Source: Acidobacteriota bacterium (GTDB lineage Bacteria; Acidobacteriota; Terriglobia; Acidiferrales; UBA7541). From it: a stretch of DNA of 61,391 bases. Below are positions 42,679 to 51,835 of this stretch, in pieces (position 1 is the stretch's first letter; each line of letters begins with the position of its first letter). The notes under the pieces were generated by a model. It was not told the DNA's origin. It saw only the letters and a list, made by a program, of their open reading frames with translations, and ran no database searches. The stretch lies in NCBI GenBank assembly GCA_003165465.1, contig PLUM01000013.1, positions 1 through 61,391 of the forward strand, given 5' to 3'. The position numbers were made by a program, and so were the translations under genes.

Positions 42679-44352
42679 ATGAGCAAAATCGACACGACCA
42701 ATGCCGCATTGCCGCGACGCGGATTTATCCGGAAGGCGGCCGCTGGCCTCGGCGCGGCCGCACTCGGCGGCCTTGCCGCAAAGGATACGAATGCCGCAAA
42801 GGTTGAACGGCACTGGGATCTCACGGCCGACGTCGTCGTGATCGGCTCGGGCGCCGCTGGGCTGCCCGCGTCCATCGCCGCGGCCGAAGAGGGCGCCTCG
42901 GTCCTTGTGATCGAGCAGAACTTTGACATTGGCGGGCACGCAATTGAAAGCGGCGGCAACGTCGCGCTCGGCGGCGGCACGAGCCTGCAGAAGAAATACG
43001 GCATTACAGACACGCCGGACCGCATGTTCGAGGACCTGGCGAGCTGGCACGATTACCGGTTCAGCGACAGGGAAATTATCCGCGCCTTCTGTGATGAAAG
43101 CGTGGCCACGTTCGATTTCCTGCTGAAGCACGGCGTTCAATTCCCCGACAAATCTCCCGGCGGCGCCGACGGCGGCCCTCAGAACGTGAAGCGCTCGCAA
43201 ACCGTGATCTGGACCGGTGAGGTCAGCGCGTATTCACCGACCGGCGGAAACGGCACGGCGCTCATGCGTCCGCTCGAAGCCGCCACGAAAAAACTTGGCG
43301 TGAAGATTCTCCTGCGGCACAGCATGACGGGCCTCATCCGCGAGGATCAATTTTCCGGAAAAGTGTTGGGCGTCACCGCGACGCACGAGGGAAAAACCCT
43401 GAATATTCAGGCGCGCAAGGGCGTGATCCTGAGCACCGGCGGGCACACGAGTAATGTAAACTTCCGCAGAATTTTCGATCCGCGGCTCACCGAGGAATAT
43501 CAAGTGGTCGGCGAGCCTTACTCGCGCCAATCGGGCGACGGAGAAATTGCCGCCATGCAGGTCGGCGCATCGATCTGGGGCGCAGGGAGCCAAACGGTCG
43601 AGACGCAGGCGCGCTCGCACATTTTCGAAAAGCCTTACGTGATTGGCAACCAGTACGGCTATCCGCAGGGCGGAGGAAAACGAAACGAAAATATAAAAGA
43701 CAGCCCGGTCAAGGGACTTGCGCGCGCCATCGGCCTGCAGGTTTCCGACTATCAGAATCTCATCCAGGTCAATCAAGCCGGCCAGCGGTTCGTGAATGAG
43801 CTGGCCACGGGATTCGACTGGTGGAATCCCTGCCTGGAATTAAATGGCGGAAAAGGCGAAGGAGGCGGGCCGATCTGGGCCATCTTCGATGCCGACGCCG
43901 TGAAGCGCGAGGGTTGGACCTGCGCGCCGCCCTTCGTGGATCCCGACGGCTGGTTTTTCACCGGCAACACGCTCCGGGAACTCGCTGGAAAAATCGTCTG
44001 CAAATATCAGAAGCAACCCATGCCCGGCGCCGCGCTCGAGGAAACCATCGCACGCTACAATTCTTTCGTCGCAAAAGGAAAAGACGAGGATTTCGGAAAG
44101 CCCCTGCCGATGCACAAGATTCAGACGCCGCCCTTTTATGCGGCGTGGTCCACACCCTGCATCCACGATTGCCTTTCCGGCTTGCGCATCAACGGAAAAG
44201 CTCAGGTGATCGATTTGTGGGGAAAGGCCGTTCCAGGCCTCTACTGCGCGGGAGAAACAGCGGGCGGTTTCAATCAGCACGGCCTCGCCAGATCCCTGAC
44301 CTTCGGCCGCATCGCGGGCCGCGAAGCGGCAAAATCCGCAGCCCATTCTTAA
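42679..44352 (+). CDS. Tat-exported FAD-dependent oxidoreductase (fumarate reductase/ketosteroid dehydrogenase type)
   Basis: A 557-residue flavoprotein. A twin-arginine signal (ALPRRGFIRKAAAGLGAAAL) leads to an FAD-binding Rossmann fold, DVVVIGSGAAGLPASIAAAE with VIEQNFDIGGHAI; the C-terminal GLYCAGETAGGFNQHGLARS closes the FAD_binding_2 fold. The family covers flavocytochrome c fumarate reductases, urocanate reductases and 3-ketosteroid dehydrogenases. No heme motif is present, so electrons must go to a separate carrier. The ATG at 42679 with GGGAGA upstream is preferred to a TTG at 42658. Substrate unknown. It follows the hydroxy-acid oxidase, another exported flavoenzyme. Confidence 0.87.
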   Translation: MSKIDTTNAALPRRGFIRKAAAGLGAAALGGLAAKDTNAAKVERHWDLTADVVVIGSGAAGLPASIAAAEEGASVLVIEQNFDIGGHAIESGGNVALGGGTSLQKKYGITDTPDRMFEDLASWHDYRFSDREIIRAFCDESVATFDFLLKHGVQFPDKSPGGADGGPQNVKRSQTVIWTGEVSAYSPTGGNGTALMRPLEAATKKLGVKILLRHSMTGLIREDQFSGKVLGVTATHEGKTLNIQARKGVILSTGGHTSNVNFRRIFDPRLTEEYQVVGEPYSRQSGDGEIAAMQVGASIWGAGSQTVETQARSHIFEKPYVIGNQYGYPQGGGKRNENIKDSPVKGLARAIGLQVSDYQNLIQVNQAGQRFVNELATGFDWWNPCLELNGGKGEGGGPIWAIFDADAVKREGWTCAPPFVDPDGWFFTGNTLRELAGKIVCKYQKQPMPGAALEETIARYNSFVAKGKDEDFGKPLPMHKIQTPPFYAAWSTPCIHDCLSGLRINGKAQVIDLWGKAVPGLYCAGETAGGFNQHGLARSLTFGRIAGREAAKSAAHS

Positions 44353-44370
44353 ACATCAGGTCGCCGTCAG

Positions 44371-44402
44371 TTGTAGGGGCACGGCATGCCGTGCCCCTAC
44401 AA
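44371..44402. repeat. Perfect 32-bp palindrome, class H
   Basis: TTGTAGGGGCACGGCA followed directly by its exact reverse complement TGCCGTGCCCCTACAA. It lies between convergent genes, 19 bases after one stop codon. There is no loop, so it would form a cruciform or a protein-binding site; it may also end transcription, though without a T-run. Confidence 0.85.
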
Positions 44403-44446
44403 TGGACGCGCCACGACATTGTGGCGACATGAATTGAATTCGCAAC

Positions 44447-46156
44447 TTACCGCATCCAACTCTTGACGATCAATTCCGGAATGGCCGCGCCGTCTTTGCG
44501 CGGGTCGGACGCTCCGTAATTCACGCCTGTCGCGTAATCGCGCATCACCGCCTGCCCGCCGCCAAACGCATCCGAGAAACCATGGTGCATCGTGATCTGG
44601 TGGCCCCGGGCTTCGAGCTCGGCCTTCACGTTGCCCGCCACGCGGCTTTCCAGCAGCACGTCGCATCCGGCAAACGTGGGCTTCGTGAATCTGGCCGTCT
44701 CCATGGCCGCCTGAATATTCTGATTAAAATCCACGATGTGCGAAACGAATTGAGCGTGCGCCTGCGCCTGATTCCACCCGCCCATGATGCCAAACGCAAT
44801 CCGGATTTTGTCCTTCTCCATGAACGCGGGAATAATCGTGTGCAACGGACGTTTCCTTCCCGCAATCGCATTGGGCGACCCGGGATCCAGGCTGAATAGC
44901 GCGCCCCGGTCATGCAAAACAAATCCCGTGCCGTCGGCGACAAGTCCCGAGCCGAATTCCGCATAGTTGGATTCGATGAACGAGACCATGTTGCCTTCGC
45001 GATCCACGACGCTGAGATAGGTCGTGTCTCCGGCGCTCGGAACCGGCACGCCCGGCCCCACCTCGCAGTTCGCGCGATCCATGTTGATTAACTTCGCGCG
45101 CTCGGCGGCGTATTGCTTGGAGAGCAGTCCGCTCACCGGAATCCTCGACATTTTTGGATCGCCGATGTAGCGGAGCACGTCGGCGTAGGCCAGTTTTTTT
45201 GCTTCGATCTGCACGTGCAGCGTGCGCGGCGAATTGAGCCCGTACGAAGGCAGGTCAAACCGCTCCATGAGGTTGAGCATTTCGAGCGCGCCGATACCCT
45301 GCAGGTTGGGCGGCATCTCGTACACCGTCCATCCGCGGTAGGTGGTCGAGATCGGCTCGGCCCATTCGCTCGAATAATCCGAAAAATCCGCCGCCGCGAG
45401 CGTGCCGCCCTCGCGAGCGGAAAGCGCCAGGATGCGCTTCGTGATTTCTCCGCGATAGAACGCGTCGCGCCCGCCCTGCGCGATTTGCCGCAGCGACCAC
45501 GCGAGATCCGGATTGCGAACGATTTCTCCGAGGCGCGGCGCGCGCCCCTCAATCAGATAGGTGCGCGCCGCCGCTTCACTCGCGCGCAGCAGATTGACAT
45601 TCGCGTCGAAGTGCAGCGCGATCCACTCCGTCACCGGATAACCGTCCTCGGCGATTTGAATCGCCGGAGCCAGCACTTCGTTCATTTTCTTTTTGCCAAA
45701 CCGATCAAGCAGCTTCTGCCATCCATCGACCGCGCCGGGAACGGTGACAGGCTCGATGCCGTGCATGGGCATTTCGCGAAGACCTTTGGCGCGCAGCCGC
45801 TCAAGCGACTGCCCTGCAGGAGCCCAGCCGCTGGCGTTCAAGCCGTAATACTTTCCGCTCTTCGCGTCGTACACGATCGCGAACAAATCTCCGCCGATGC
45901 CGTTCCACATGGGCGCAACCACGGTCATCACGGCGTGCGCCGCGATCGCCGCATCCACCGCGTTGCCGCCGCGTTCGAGAACCTGCGCGCCTGCCTGTGA
46001 CGCGAGAGGCGATTCGCTGGCGACAATTCCCTCCCGCGAGATCACCATCGAGCGTCCCTGTTCGCGATCCTGTGCCATGGCGTTCTCCCGATTGATTCCC
46101 GCCGCGAAGAATCCCGCGGCCAGTATCAGCATGAATTGTATTTTTTGTTTGCGCAT
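44447..46156 (-). CDS. Gamma-glutamyltransferase
   Basis: A 569-residue exported gamma-glutamyltransferase-family hydrolase. After a signal peptide (to about residue 27) come GIVASESPLASQAGAQVLERG, GGNAVDAAIAAH and NGIGGDLFAIVYD of the large chain. The autoprocessing nucleophile is the threonine opening TTYLSVVDREGNMVS near residue 375, preceded by SAGD, so maturation into two chains is expected. GGAGGxxQAQ-like GGWNQAQAHAQF is the small-chain signature. The enzyme hydrolyses or transfers gamma-glutamyl groups, for example from glutathione. The start at 46156 is chosen because the upstream frame is a class B repeat. Confidence 0.92.
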   Translation of the reverse strand: MRKQKIQFMLILAAGFFAAGINRENAMAQDREQGRSMVISREGIVASESPLASQAGAQVLERGGNAVDAAIAAHAVMTVVAPMWNGIGGDLFAIVYDAKSGKYYGLNASGWAPAGQSLERLRAKGLREMPMHGIEPVTVPGAVDGWQKLLDRFGKKKMNEVLAPAIQIAEDGYPVTEWIALHFDANVNLLRASEAAARTYLIEGRAPRLGEIVRNPDLAWSLRQIAQGGRDAFYRGEITKRILALSAREGGTLAAADFSDYSSEWAEPISTTYRGWTVYEMPPNLQGIGALEMLNLMERFDLPSYGLNSPRTLHVQIEAKKLAYADVLRYIGDPKMSRIPVSGLLSKQYAAERAKLINMDRANCEVGPGVPVPSAGDTTYLSVVDREGNMVSFIESNYAEFGSGLVADGTGFVLHDRGALFSLDPGSPNAIAGRKRPLHTIIPAFMEKDKIRIAFGIMGGWNQAQAHAQFVSHIVDFNQNIQAAMETARFTKPTFAGCDVLLESRVAGNVKAELEARGHQITMHHGFSDAFGGGQAVMRDYATGVNYGASDPRKDGAAIPELIVKSWMR

Positions 46157-46174
46157 AGGTGAGTGGAATCCGGC

Positions 46175-46258
46175 AAGTGGCGCGGGCTTCAGCCTGCGCG
46201 GTTTTCTGCCGCGCAGGCAAAGTAAAAACAAAACCCGCAGGCTGAAGCCCGCGGTACT
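46175..46258. repeat. Dispersed inverted repeat, class B copy 6
   Basis: AAGTGGCGCGGGCTTCAGCC at the left and GGCTGAAGCCCGCGGTACT at the right, with additional pairing GCGCGG/CCGCGC in the loop. The right end runs into the stop codon of the next minus-strand gene. Confidence 0.82.
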
Positions 46259-47270
46259 ACGAACCGGGCACGGCCACGGCAACCAGCCGCTTGGGGCCTT
46301 CGCCGACCTTCACGGTCGCCACCACTTGCCGCGTCTTGGTGTCGATGATGGATGCGTTGTTGCTCCCGCTATTGCTCACTGTCGAATACTTGCCGTCGGG
46401 AGAAAATGCAATCCAGTTCGGGCATTCGCCGGTGGAGATTTCCTTGGAGAATTTTTTCGTGGCGACATCATAGACGTAGACTCCGCCATCGGAAAGGCTC
46501 GTGACCCACAGTTCCTTTCCGCTGGGAGTGAGCGCGAGTCCGTGCGTCTCCGTGTGCGGCTCGAGCGCGCAGTCCGCGGGCGGCGCGGGCGGCAGGTCCA
46601 CGCGCGCGATTTGCTTCTTGTCCGGAATGCTCACGATCTCGAAGCCGTGATAATCGGAGAGCGCCACGTACAATGTTTTCTCGTCCGTCGAAATCGCATA
46701 GGGCCGCGGGATGCCGTCCGTGGGAATCTTGTCGGTGTATTCCATCGTCTTGAGGTCGATGCGGTCGATCTGATGATCGCCCATGGAGGAAACGTAGAGG
46801 ACGTCGTTGCGCCCCGTGTTCAGGCTGTTGTGCGGCATGCTGACGGGCAACACCTTCACGACTTTTCCCATTGAGATATCAACGATGTCGACTCCGCCGA
46901 CGTCGCGAATCGGCACGCTCACGTAATGCCCGTCGGGAGTCGACGCGCACTGATTGGGCCTGCCGGTCAGCGCGATCGTCGCGGTCACCGCCCCGGTCGC
47001 CGTGTCGATCACCTTCAGAGCTTTCTCCGACTCAATCGTGGCGAAGATTTTCTTGCCGTCGGCCTGCGCGCACACGCCATGAACGCGCTTCCCCACCTTG
47101 ATGTTCGCCGTGGCCTTCAGCGTAGCGAGATCGATCACCGTAATGTCGTCCCCCAGGCTGTTCGTGACGTACAGATTCATGGTTTCCGTCTTCGCCGGAA
47201 CCACCTTGCTGAGTCCGAATGCCGAAAATGCCAGGACCGCCATCACCAGCCATCGCGTTCGTGCGCGCAT
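46257..47270 (-). CDS. Exported YVTN beta-propeller protein
   Basis: A 337-residue exported propeller. The signal peptide (LVMAVLAFSAFGLSKVVPA) is followed by the diagnostic LYVTNSLGDDITVIDLATL and repeats such as ALKVIDTATGAVTATIAL and VYVYDVATKKFSKEI; these are YVTN-family repeats of a seven-bladed propeller. Family members are surface or periplasmic proteins in many bacteria and archaea, often of unknown role. The start at 47270 is supported by AGGAGACACGCG; the longer frame to 47546 runs through a class A repeat. The stop codon lies in the class B repeat. It may be expressed with the gamma-glutamyltransferase gene. Confidence 0.87.
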   Translation of the reverse strand: MRARTRWLVMAVLAFSAFGLSKVVPAKTETMNLYVTNSLGDDITVIDLATLKATANIKVGKRVHGVCAQADGKKIFATIESEKALKVIDTATGAVTATIALTGRPNQCASTPDGHYVSVPIRDVGGVDIVDISMGKVVKVLPVSMPHNSLNTGRNDVLYVSSMGDHQIDRIDLKTMEYTDKIPTDGIPRPYAISTDEKTLYVALSDYHGFEIVSIPDKKQIARVDLPPAPPADCALEPHTETHGLALTPSGKELWVTSLSDGGVYVYDVATKKFSKEISTGECPNWIAFSPDGKYSTVSNSGSNNASIIDTKTRQVVATVKVGEGPKRLVAVAVPGS

Positions 47271-47355
47271 CGCGTGTCTCCTGTTCTCGTTATATTTGAA
47301 CTGCAATTTCGCAATTATACTGCCAGAACGCGCGGCGCGCCTAGCGATGGTTAAG

Positions 47356-47433
47356 AGTAGCGCCGGCGTCTCGCTGGCAGGTTTTGTGATGTGCCGAGAT
47401 TGTAAAAACTGCCGGCGAGACGCCGGCGCTACG
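47356..47433. repeat. Dispersed inverted repeat, class A copy 2
   Basis: AGTAGCGCCGGCGTCTCGC at the left and CGGCGAGACGCCGGCGCTAC at the right, about 25-base arms with one or two mismatches. It is the second copy of the element at 15443-15537. It occupies the middle of the 320-base gap 47271-47590, which holds no supported gene. Confidence 0.82.
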
Positions 47434-47590
47434 AATTGCCTGCATTTTTGTTTCGACTCGTTGTTTTGCGTTCCATCGATTGGAATGGGGTGAGAAATGC
47501 AGGCTAGAGCAAGCCAATCATTGCGTTTTCGAGGGAAGAAGCTCACGGAATCAACCAGGGCACGGCACTAACAAATTCCGACTTCGAATC

Positions 47591-48964
47591 TCACTCGACG
47601 AGTTGCAGGTTCAGAGCGATCCGCACGCCGTTGACCAGAACAACGCTTTGGTCGATGATCTGCTGGTTCGTGATTTCCGCTCCGGCAAATTCCCGCAACG
47701 CTTTGAAGGGGATGACGAACTCGGCCGCTTCGGACGAAGCGTGCGGCTTTGCCGCAAGCTGATTCAGGATCGTGAAGTCGAAGAAAGCGAATTCCGCCTT
47801 CGCGGGAATTTCTTCAAGTAGATTCTTGATCTGGGGGGCCAGAAAAAGATCGAAACTCCGCGCCGCTCGTTTATAGATCGAGGTCGTTTCCGTGTCGAAG
47901 GGTTCTGGATTTCGGAACGTGATCTGGAGTGCAATCCGCTTTTGAATCAAGACAAACGAGGGGGGTGCATAATCAACGAAATGAAATCTGGCTGCTCCGT
48001 CCCTGACCAGTGAATCCAGTTGAGGTTGATAGAGAGCCTGAAGTTTGTCGGCGTCGCCTTGCGTAGCGGTTTCCGAAGCGGCTGAATTGTTGGATTCAGG
48101 TGTAGTCGCTGCGCTATGCGCGGGTGAGGATGCATCCGAAACCCTGACATCCGCTGGATAAACAGTCGATTTTCCAAATAACAGCTTCGAATTGATTAGA
48201 TGGTCAGGATTTGGATGGCCGGAGGCTTGCGCCGGGGGAATGTCTGTGGCCCGATGCGCGCTTGACCGCCCAAGCCTCTCGACGATTTGCGGGTCAGGCC
48301 CGCTCAACGACAATCCGTATTCCGCGCCATTCACATAGACCTCGGAGCGGTCCAAAATCTCCTGCCGATCGGAATCGCCCGCCGCTTGCGAAAACGCAAA
48401 CGCGTCGCCCTTTTCCAACACAACAACTAGAATTTCCTTTCCTTCATAATCGTAATTGCCGCTGCTTGTCCGTGAATGGTAGGAGATTTCAAATCCGATG
48501 GCGTCGCAATCCGCGTCCCGTGGAATTTGATTTGATACGAGCTGCACCATGGGGATGACGACTTCATGGAAGACGCGGCTGGCGCGCTCGTTTTGCGTCA
48601 GGCGGCCGGCGTTGTAAGCCGCGTTGTAATTTCCCGTCACTTTCAGCACGATCCGGTCGTGAAATTTCACGAATTCCAAGCCGCGAGAATCCGCCTCCGC
48701 CTGCTTCGCCGGATCCAGCCCCACAAAACGGCTAAGGGAAAAATGAAATGGAAATTTTGTCCGCGTAATCGAATCGCCGATCTGTTTGAGCTGAGGAAAG
48801 TATTGCGCCTCCGCCGCCTTGAGATCGGGATTCACAATCTCGGCGGGGCTGACTTGCGCCATGACGGATACCGCGCCACTGGCGAGCCAAAACACGGCCA
48901 ACCCGGCGAAGAGGAGCCGGGATCGCGCAGCAACCAACATAAATCTTCTTTCTTTAAGTTTCAT
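47591..48964 (-). CDS. Exported protein with two tandem copies of an unknown domain
   Basis: A 457-residue exported protein (signal peptide to about AVSVMAQ, residue 36). By eye the mature part is two related halves: residues about 45-215, ending RSEVYVNGAEYGLSL, and about 300-457, ending QSVVLVNGVRIALNL. Both have a PQL-type opening, a central IVLKVTG/IALQITF strand and a closing VNG strand. A Ser/Ala/Thr-rich linker joins them. I do not recognise the domain. AGGAAAGT precedes the ATG at 48964. It is the last gene of the long minus-strand run containing the copper and iron-sulfur genes, 67 bases after the preceding gene, and may belong to that operon. Confidence 0.75.
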   Translation of the reverse strand: MKLKERRFMLVAARSRLLFAGLAVFWLASGAVSVMAQVSPAEIVNPDLKAAEAQYFPQLKQIGDSITRTKFPFHFSLSRFVGLDPAKQAEADSRGLEFVKFHDRIVLKVTGNYNAAYNAGRLTQNERASRVFHEVVIPMVQLVSNQIPRDADCDAIGFEISYHSRTSSGNYDYEGKEILVVVLEKGDAFAFSQAAGDSDRQEILDRSEVYVNGAEYGLSLSGPDPQIVERLGRSSAHRATDIPPAQASGHPNPDHLINSKLLFGKSTVYPADVRVSDASSPAHSAATTPESNNSAASETATQGDADKLQALYQPQLDSLVRDGAARFHFVDYAPPSFVLIQKRIALQITFRNPEPFDTETTSIYKRAARSFDLFLAPQIKNLLEEIPAKAEFAFFDFTILNQLAAKPHASSEAAEFVIPFKALREFAGAEITNQQIIDQSVVLVNGVRIALNLQLVE

Positions 48965-49031
48965 ACTTTCCTGTTTCTCCAATTCAGGCCCTCGGCTCAG
49001 CGCGCTTCTTCCGGCATCCGACGGCTGCGGG

Positions 49032-49583
49032 CTACTGACTCTTCCGAGGCTGATCCGACACCATGTCCGGGTATTCTCGTCGAAGCGTTTCCGCCATGTG
49101 ACAATTCCAGCAAACGGGCCAATGTGTCTTCAGCACCTCTGGCAGTTTCTCGGGGGGAATTTCGTCCCATTGGACGGTTTTTCGATTCGCGCCTATCAGA
49201 GCTGGGTTGTGATCGTGCCATTTCAATTGCCCGAATGGCTTGCGGCAGTAAGCGCAATGCCGCCCTTCATACCACTTGGCAATCGTCGTCCATACCAGGC
49301 AGTCCTCGGGTGCGGTTTTGACCTGCTTCAGGCAGTCTTGCCCGCAACCTTCACGCTCGGGCCAGCGCGAGCATTCACTGAGCCGCAAATGGGGCGTGCC
49401 AATCAGCGATTCCAGGGCCGCAGTTCCGGCGGCCACTTCGACAGCCGCAACTTGATCTGTCTCCGGACAGGCGACCAATCGTTTCCCGCGAAGCTTCAGG
49501 TAAAGACGCAATCCTCCGGCCAGCCGATACGTAAAGTACGCAGCGGCCAGAACCAACAGCACCATGAAAATATTCGCTGCCAT
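49032..49583 (-). CDS. Membrane-anchored cysteine-rich protein with CXXCH motif
   Basis: A 183-residue protein with an N-terminal helix (ANIFMVLLVLAAAYFTYRLAG) and a soluble Cys-rich domain. Cysteine clusters are CSRWPEREGCGQDC, CAYCRKPFG and CWNCHMAE. The last is a CXXCH, which could bind heme c, but with the paired CAYC it could equally form a zinc or iron-sulfur site. I recall similar proteins in Acidobacteria without known function. GGGAGG precedes the ATG at 49583; the longer frame has no such site. It follows the small Cys-rich gene in the redox operon, 37 bases downstream. Confidence 0.75.
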   Translation of the reverse strand: MAANIFMVLLVLAAAYFTYRLAGGLRLYLKLRGKRLVACPETDQVAAVEVAAGTAALESLIGTPHLRLSECSRWPEREGCGQDCLKQVKTAPEDCLVWTTIAKWYEGRHCAYCRKPFGQLKWHDHNPALIGANRKTVQWDEIPPEKLPEVLKTHWPVCWNCHMAETLRREYPDMVSDQPRKSQ

Positions 49584-49620
49584 AAGAACCTCCCAAAACC
49601 GCGCCAGCCGGGCAAGCGCA

Positions 49621-49848
49621 TCACCCACTGGCATGCGGCTTGACAATGTACATGTGGCCCTTCACAGGAGCATTTCCTTTCCCAAAACAGTAGCCGGATA
49701 AATGGCAGCCGCAAAGACTGCATTCACCGACGCAGCGAGGACATTGCACCTCCCATACGCCCGGTTCCAGACGGACGCAGGGCACATGTTCGTTGCAATC
49801 GTCACAATAGATGTAATCGACCTTCGGCCGCAGTTGCTTGGAATTCAT
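49621..49848 (-). CDS. Small cysteine-rich zinc-ribbon-like protein
   Basis: A 75-residue soluble protein with nine cysteines: CDDC (residues 15-18), then C24, CPRC, CSLCGC and a final C. The CXXC pairs suggest one or two zinc or iron-sulfur sites. No signal peptide is present, so it is probably cytoplasmic. AAAGGAA precedes the ATG. It lies between the COX-II-like gene and the anchored Cys-rich gene with short gaps, so it is likely part of the same operon and may help assemble metal sites. I do not recognise a named family. Confidence 0.75.
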   Translation of the reverse strand: MNSKQLRPKVDYIYCDDCNEHVPCVRLEPGVWEVQCPRCVGECSLCGCHLSGYCFGKGNAPVKGHMYIVKPHASG

Positions 49849-49877
49849 AAAAAATTCCTTTCCCCAGACGTACCCGG

Positions 49878-50369
49878 TTACCAGCTCTCCTTATCGTTTT
49901 CCGATTTGCCGTTGCCCTTCACCTGGAACCGGCCCAGGAGGCTGTGGTGGTCCGGGCCGCACACTTGATAACAAAGAAATGTAAGTTCGCCTGGGCGCGT
50001 GGCGTCGAATTCCACGTCCTCCGTGTGTCCCGCCGGCATATCAACAGGTTGGATATGCATGAGCGGGATGGAAAAACTGTGGAGAACATCGGGGCTGTGC
50101 AGGCGCACAACCACATGTTCGCCCTGATTGAGCTGGATGTCTGGCGTCCGAGCCGGCGTTTTCCACCAGTAGTTGTAACCGGCGACTCGGTCCTGCGTCC
50201 AAATGCCGCCCTGGGCGACGGCCGTGAGGTCGATCACCTTGCTTCCCGCCGGATATTTCCGCAGCGAGAAAACGGCCTGCCAGTACCAAAGCAGCAGCGG
50301 CAGACCGACGATCACGATGATGATTGACGCCACACCGGCTGTTTCCATCCAAACCATTTTTTTTGTCAT
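49878..50369 (-). CDS. Cytochrome c oxidase subunit II-like protein with altered CuA site
   Basis: A 163-residue membrane-anchored cupredoxin. One helix (residues 13-30) precedes a COX-II-type domain. Copper-site residues are H97 (SPDVLHSF), C133 and C137 (CYQVCGPD) and H141, but the expected axial methionine is Leu144. A binuclear CuA centre with a weak or missing axial ligand, or a changed metal site, is therefore expected. I use the ATG at 50369; GGTGAGACG before it overlaps the intergenic tetranucleotide after the preceding stop, indicating coupling to the polyferredoxin gene. No subunit I gene is nearby, so the electron acceptor is unknown. Confidence 0.83.
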   Translation of the reverse strand: MTKKMVWMETAGVASIIIVIVGLPLLLWYWQAVFSLRKYPAGSKVIDLTAVAQGGIWTQDRVAGYNYWWKTPARTPDIQLNQGEHVVVRLHSPDVLHSFSIPLMHIQPVDMPAGHTEDVEFDATRPGELTFLCYQVCGPDHHSLLGRFQVKGNGKSENDKESW

Positions 50370-50373
50370 CGTC

Positions 50374-51831
50374 TCACCCAATAAAAAGTTTCAGAAATAC
50401 AAACGTGACCCCCAGCAAGAGCGCTGCCGGAGGAAGCAAGCTGCGGCGAAGCTGGACCGGATCCGAAAACAGTCCCCGGCCCACTTTGTGCAATCCCTTC
50501 AGGCCGTAATAGAGGCCAATCAGCAGGATGGGCACCTGGACAAAGGGAACCCAATCGGGCTTGAACGGCGTCCACGGAAAATCCGCCGTACCAAACAGGT
50601 TCATGCCCCAACCCATCGGATCGGAGACCACCGAAATAATGTACGAACCATTGACCATGATCAGCGGCACGCTGAACGCGATCCAGGCCAGCAGCCCCAT
50701 GGGCACCAGCATGTACGCGTATTTGAGGAAGAGTTCCTTGGTGGGAACGTTGTCGGCCTTGGCGTACCACTTCGCCAGGCGAATCGTCAGATAGTAGATG
50801 CCCGGAAAGATCACCAGCGCCAGAAGCGCCTGACCGAATGCATAGGCCGCAAAGCCGCCCCAGTTGTGCATCTCCGTGACATTGGCCCAGTTTTTGAACT
50901 GGCCCCACGGACTCAGGAGCACAACCGAATAGCTGAGCGCCAGCACCAGCATGATGCATGCTTTCCAGACTTCGTCATATCCATGCAGGAGGACATCGCT
51001 CGTGGCAAAGGGTCGCGCGAACAGTGAGATATTGTCGTTCGGGCAACTCTTGACGCACTCAAAGCACAGCCCGCAATAGTTGTTGCGGTCCAGCTTCCCC
51101 ATGTAAACGCCCCAAGGGCAGGCCCAGCCTTTATCGCTGCCGCGAATGCAGGACTTGGTCTTGCACTTCAAACACTCGTCATTGCTCACGTGACGCAGCT
51201 CGATGGTCGAGGTCATCGAATACAGGCTCAGGAATCCGCTGATGGGGCAGACATAGTTGCAGAAGGTCCGCAGGCGATAGACCAGCCCCATTCCCGCGGC
51301 CAGGACAATCATGAAGGCGAACAGAACCATGCTGACCATGGGTCGCGTTACGAGCAGGGCGCTAAACGTCGCCAGGAAAAGAAAACCGAAATTCTGCATC
51401 CAGATGTTGCTCAGCTTTTTAGGCCAGCGTTTTTGCAGTCCGAAGAATTTGTTTTCCGTGCCAGGGCTTTTTCCCGAACGCACACGGATCACGGCCCGGC
51501 GCTGCAGCCAATCGCCGAAGAACGGCAGCGGACACATGGTGCACCAGATGCGTGAACCGAGAGGCACGAGCGCCGCGATCAGCACCACCCACCACAGAAT
51601 CCAGACAAAGACGATAATGATGTTCCGGTTCCCGACCGGCGTGCCAAACACCGCGGTCATCAAAAAGAAATAGAACATGGCCAGGTTCGGCAGGATCAGC
51701 AGGAACTGGAAGCTCCGCATCCGCACGAGGCGCTTCATCCAGGGCCAGCGGGCGAATATGTCGAAGCGCCAGGGGACTTCTTCCTGCTTGAACGGCTCTG
51801 GCTGAAGCACTTTCAGCTCTGATGTCGCCAT
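50374..51831 (-). CDS. NapH/NosR-like membrane polyferredoxin
   Basis: A 485-residue membrane protein with about ten hydrophobic helices and several cysteine sets. CTMCP (97-101) and CNYVCP (191-196) are the membrane-edge motifs of the NapH/NosR/CcoG-type 4Fe-4S fold. Then come C220, C223, C228 and C238, and CGLCFECVKSCP (253-264), a ferredoxin-type cluster site. Such proteins pass electrons from quinol to periplasmic copper or heme reductases, as NosR and NapH do. The FMN domain of NosR is absent. It lies four bases after the ferritin-like gene and four before the COX-II-like gene, which points to one operon and one pathway. Confidence 0.88.
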   Translation of the reverse strand: MATSELKVLQPEPFKQEEVPWRFDIFARWPWMKRLVRMRSFQFLLILPNLAMFYFFLMTAVFGTPVGNRNIIIVFVWILWWVVLIAALVPLGSRIWCTMCPLPFFGDWLQRRAVIRVRSGKSPGTENKFFGLQKRWPKKLSNIWMQNFGFLFLATFSALLVTRPMVSMVLFAFMIVLAAGMGLVYRLRTFCNYVCPISGFLSLYSMTSTIELRHVSNDECLKCKTKSCIRGSDKGWACPWGVYMGKLDRNNYCGLCFECVKSCPNDNISLFARPFATSDVLLHGYDEVWKACIMLVLALSYSVVLLSPWGQFKNWANVTEMHNWGGFAAYAFGQALLALVIFPGIYYLTIRLAKWYAKADNVPTKELFLKYAYMLVPMGLLAWIAFSVPLIMVNGSYIISVVSDPMGWGMNLFGTADFPWTPFKPDWVPFVQVPILLIGLYYGLKGLHKVGRGLFSDPVQLRRSLLPPAALLLGVTFVFLKLFIG

Positions 51832-51835
51832 GCTG

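Noticed and set aside
41860..43200. 446-codon minus-strand frame across the hydroxy-acid oxidase and FAD oxidoreductase genes
   Set aside because: It crosses a class B repeat and two confident genes; no motif is visible.
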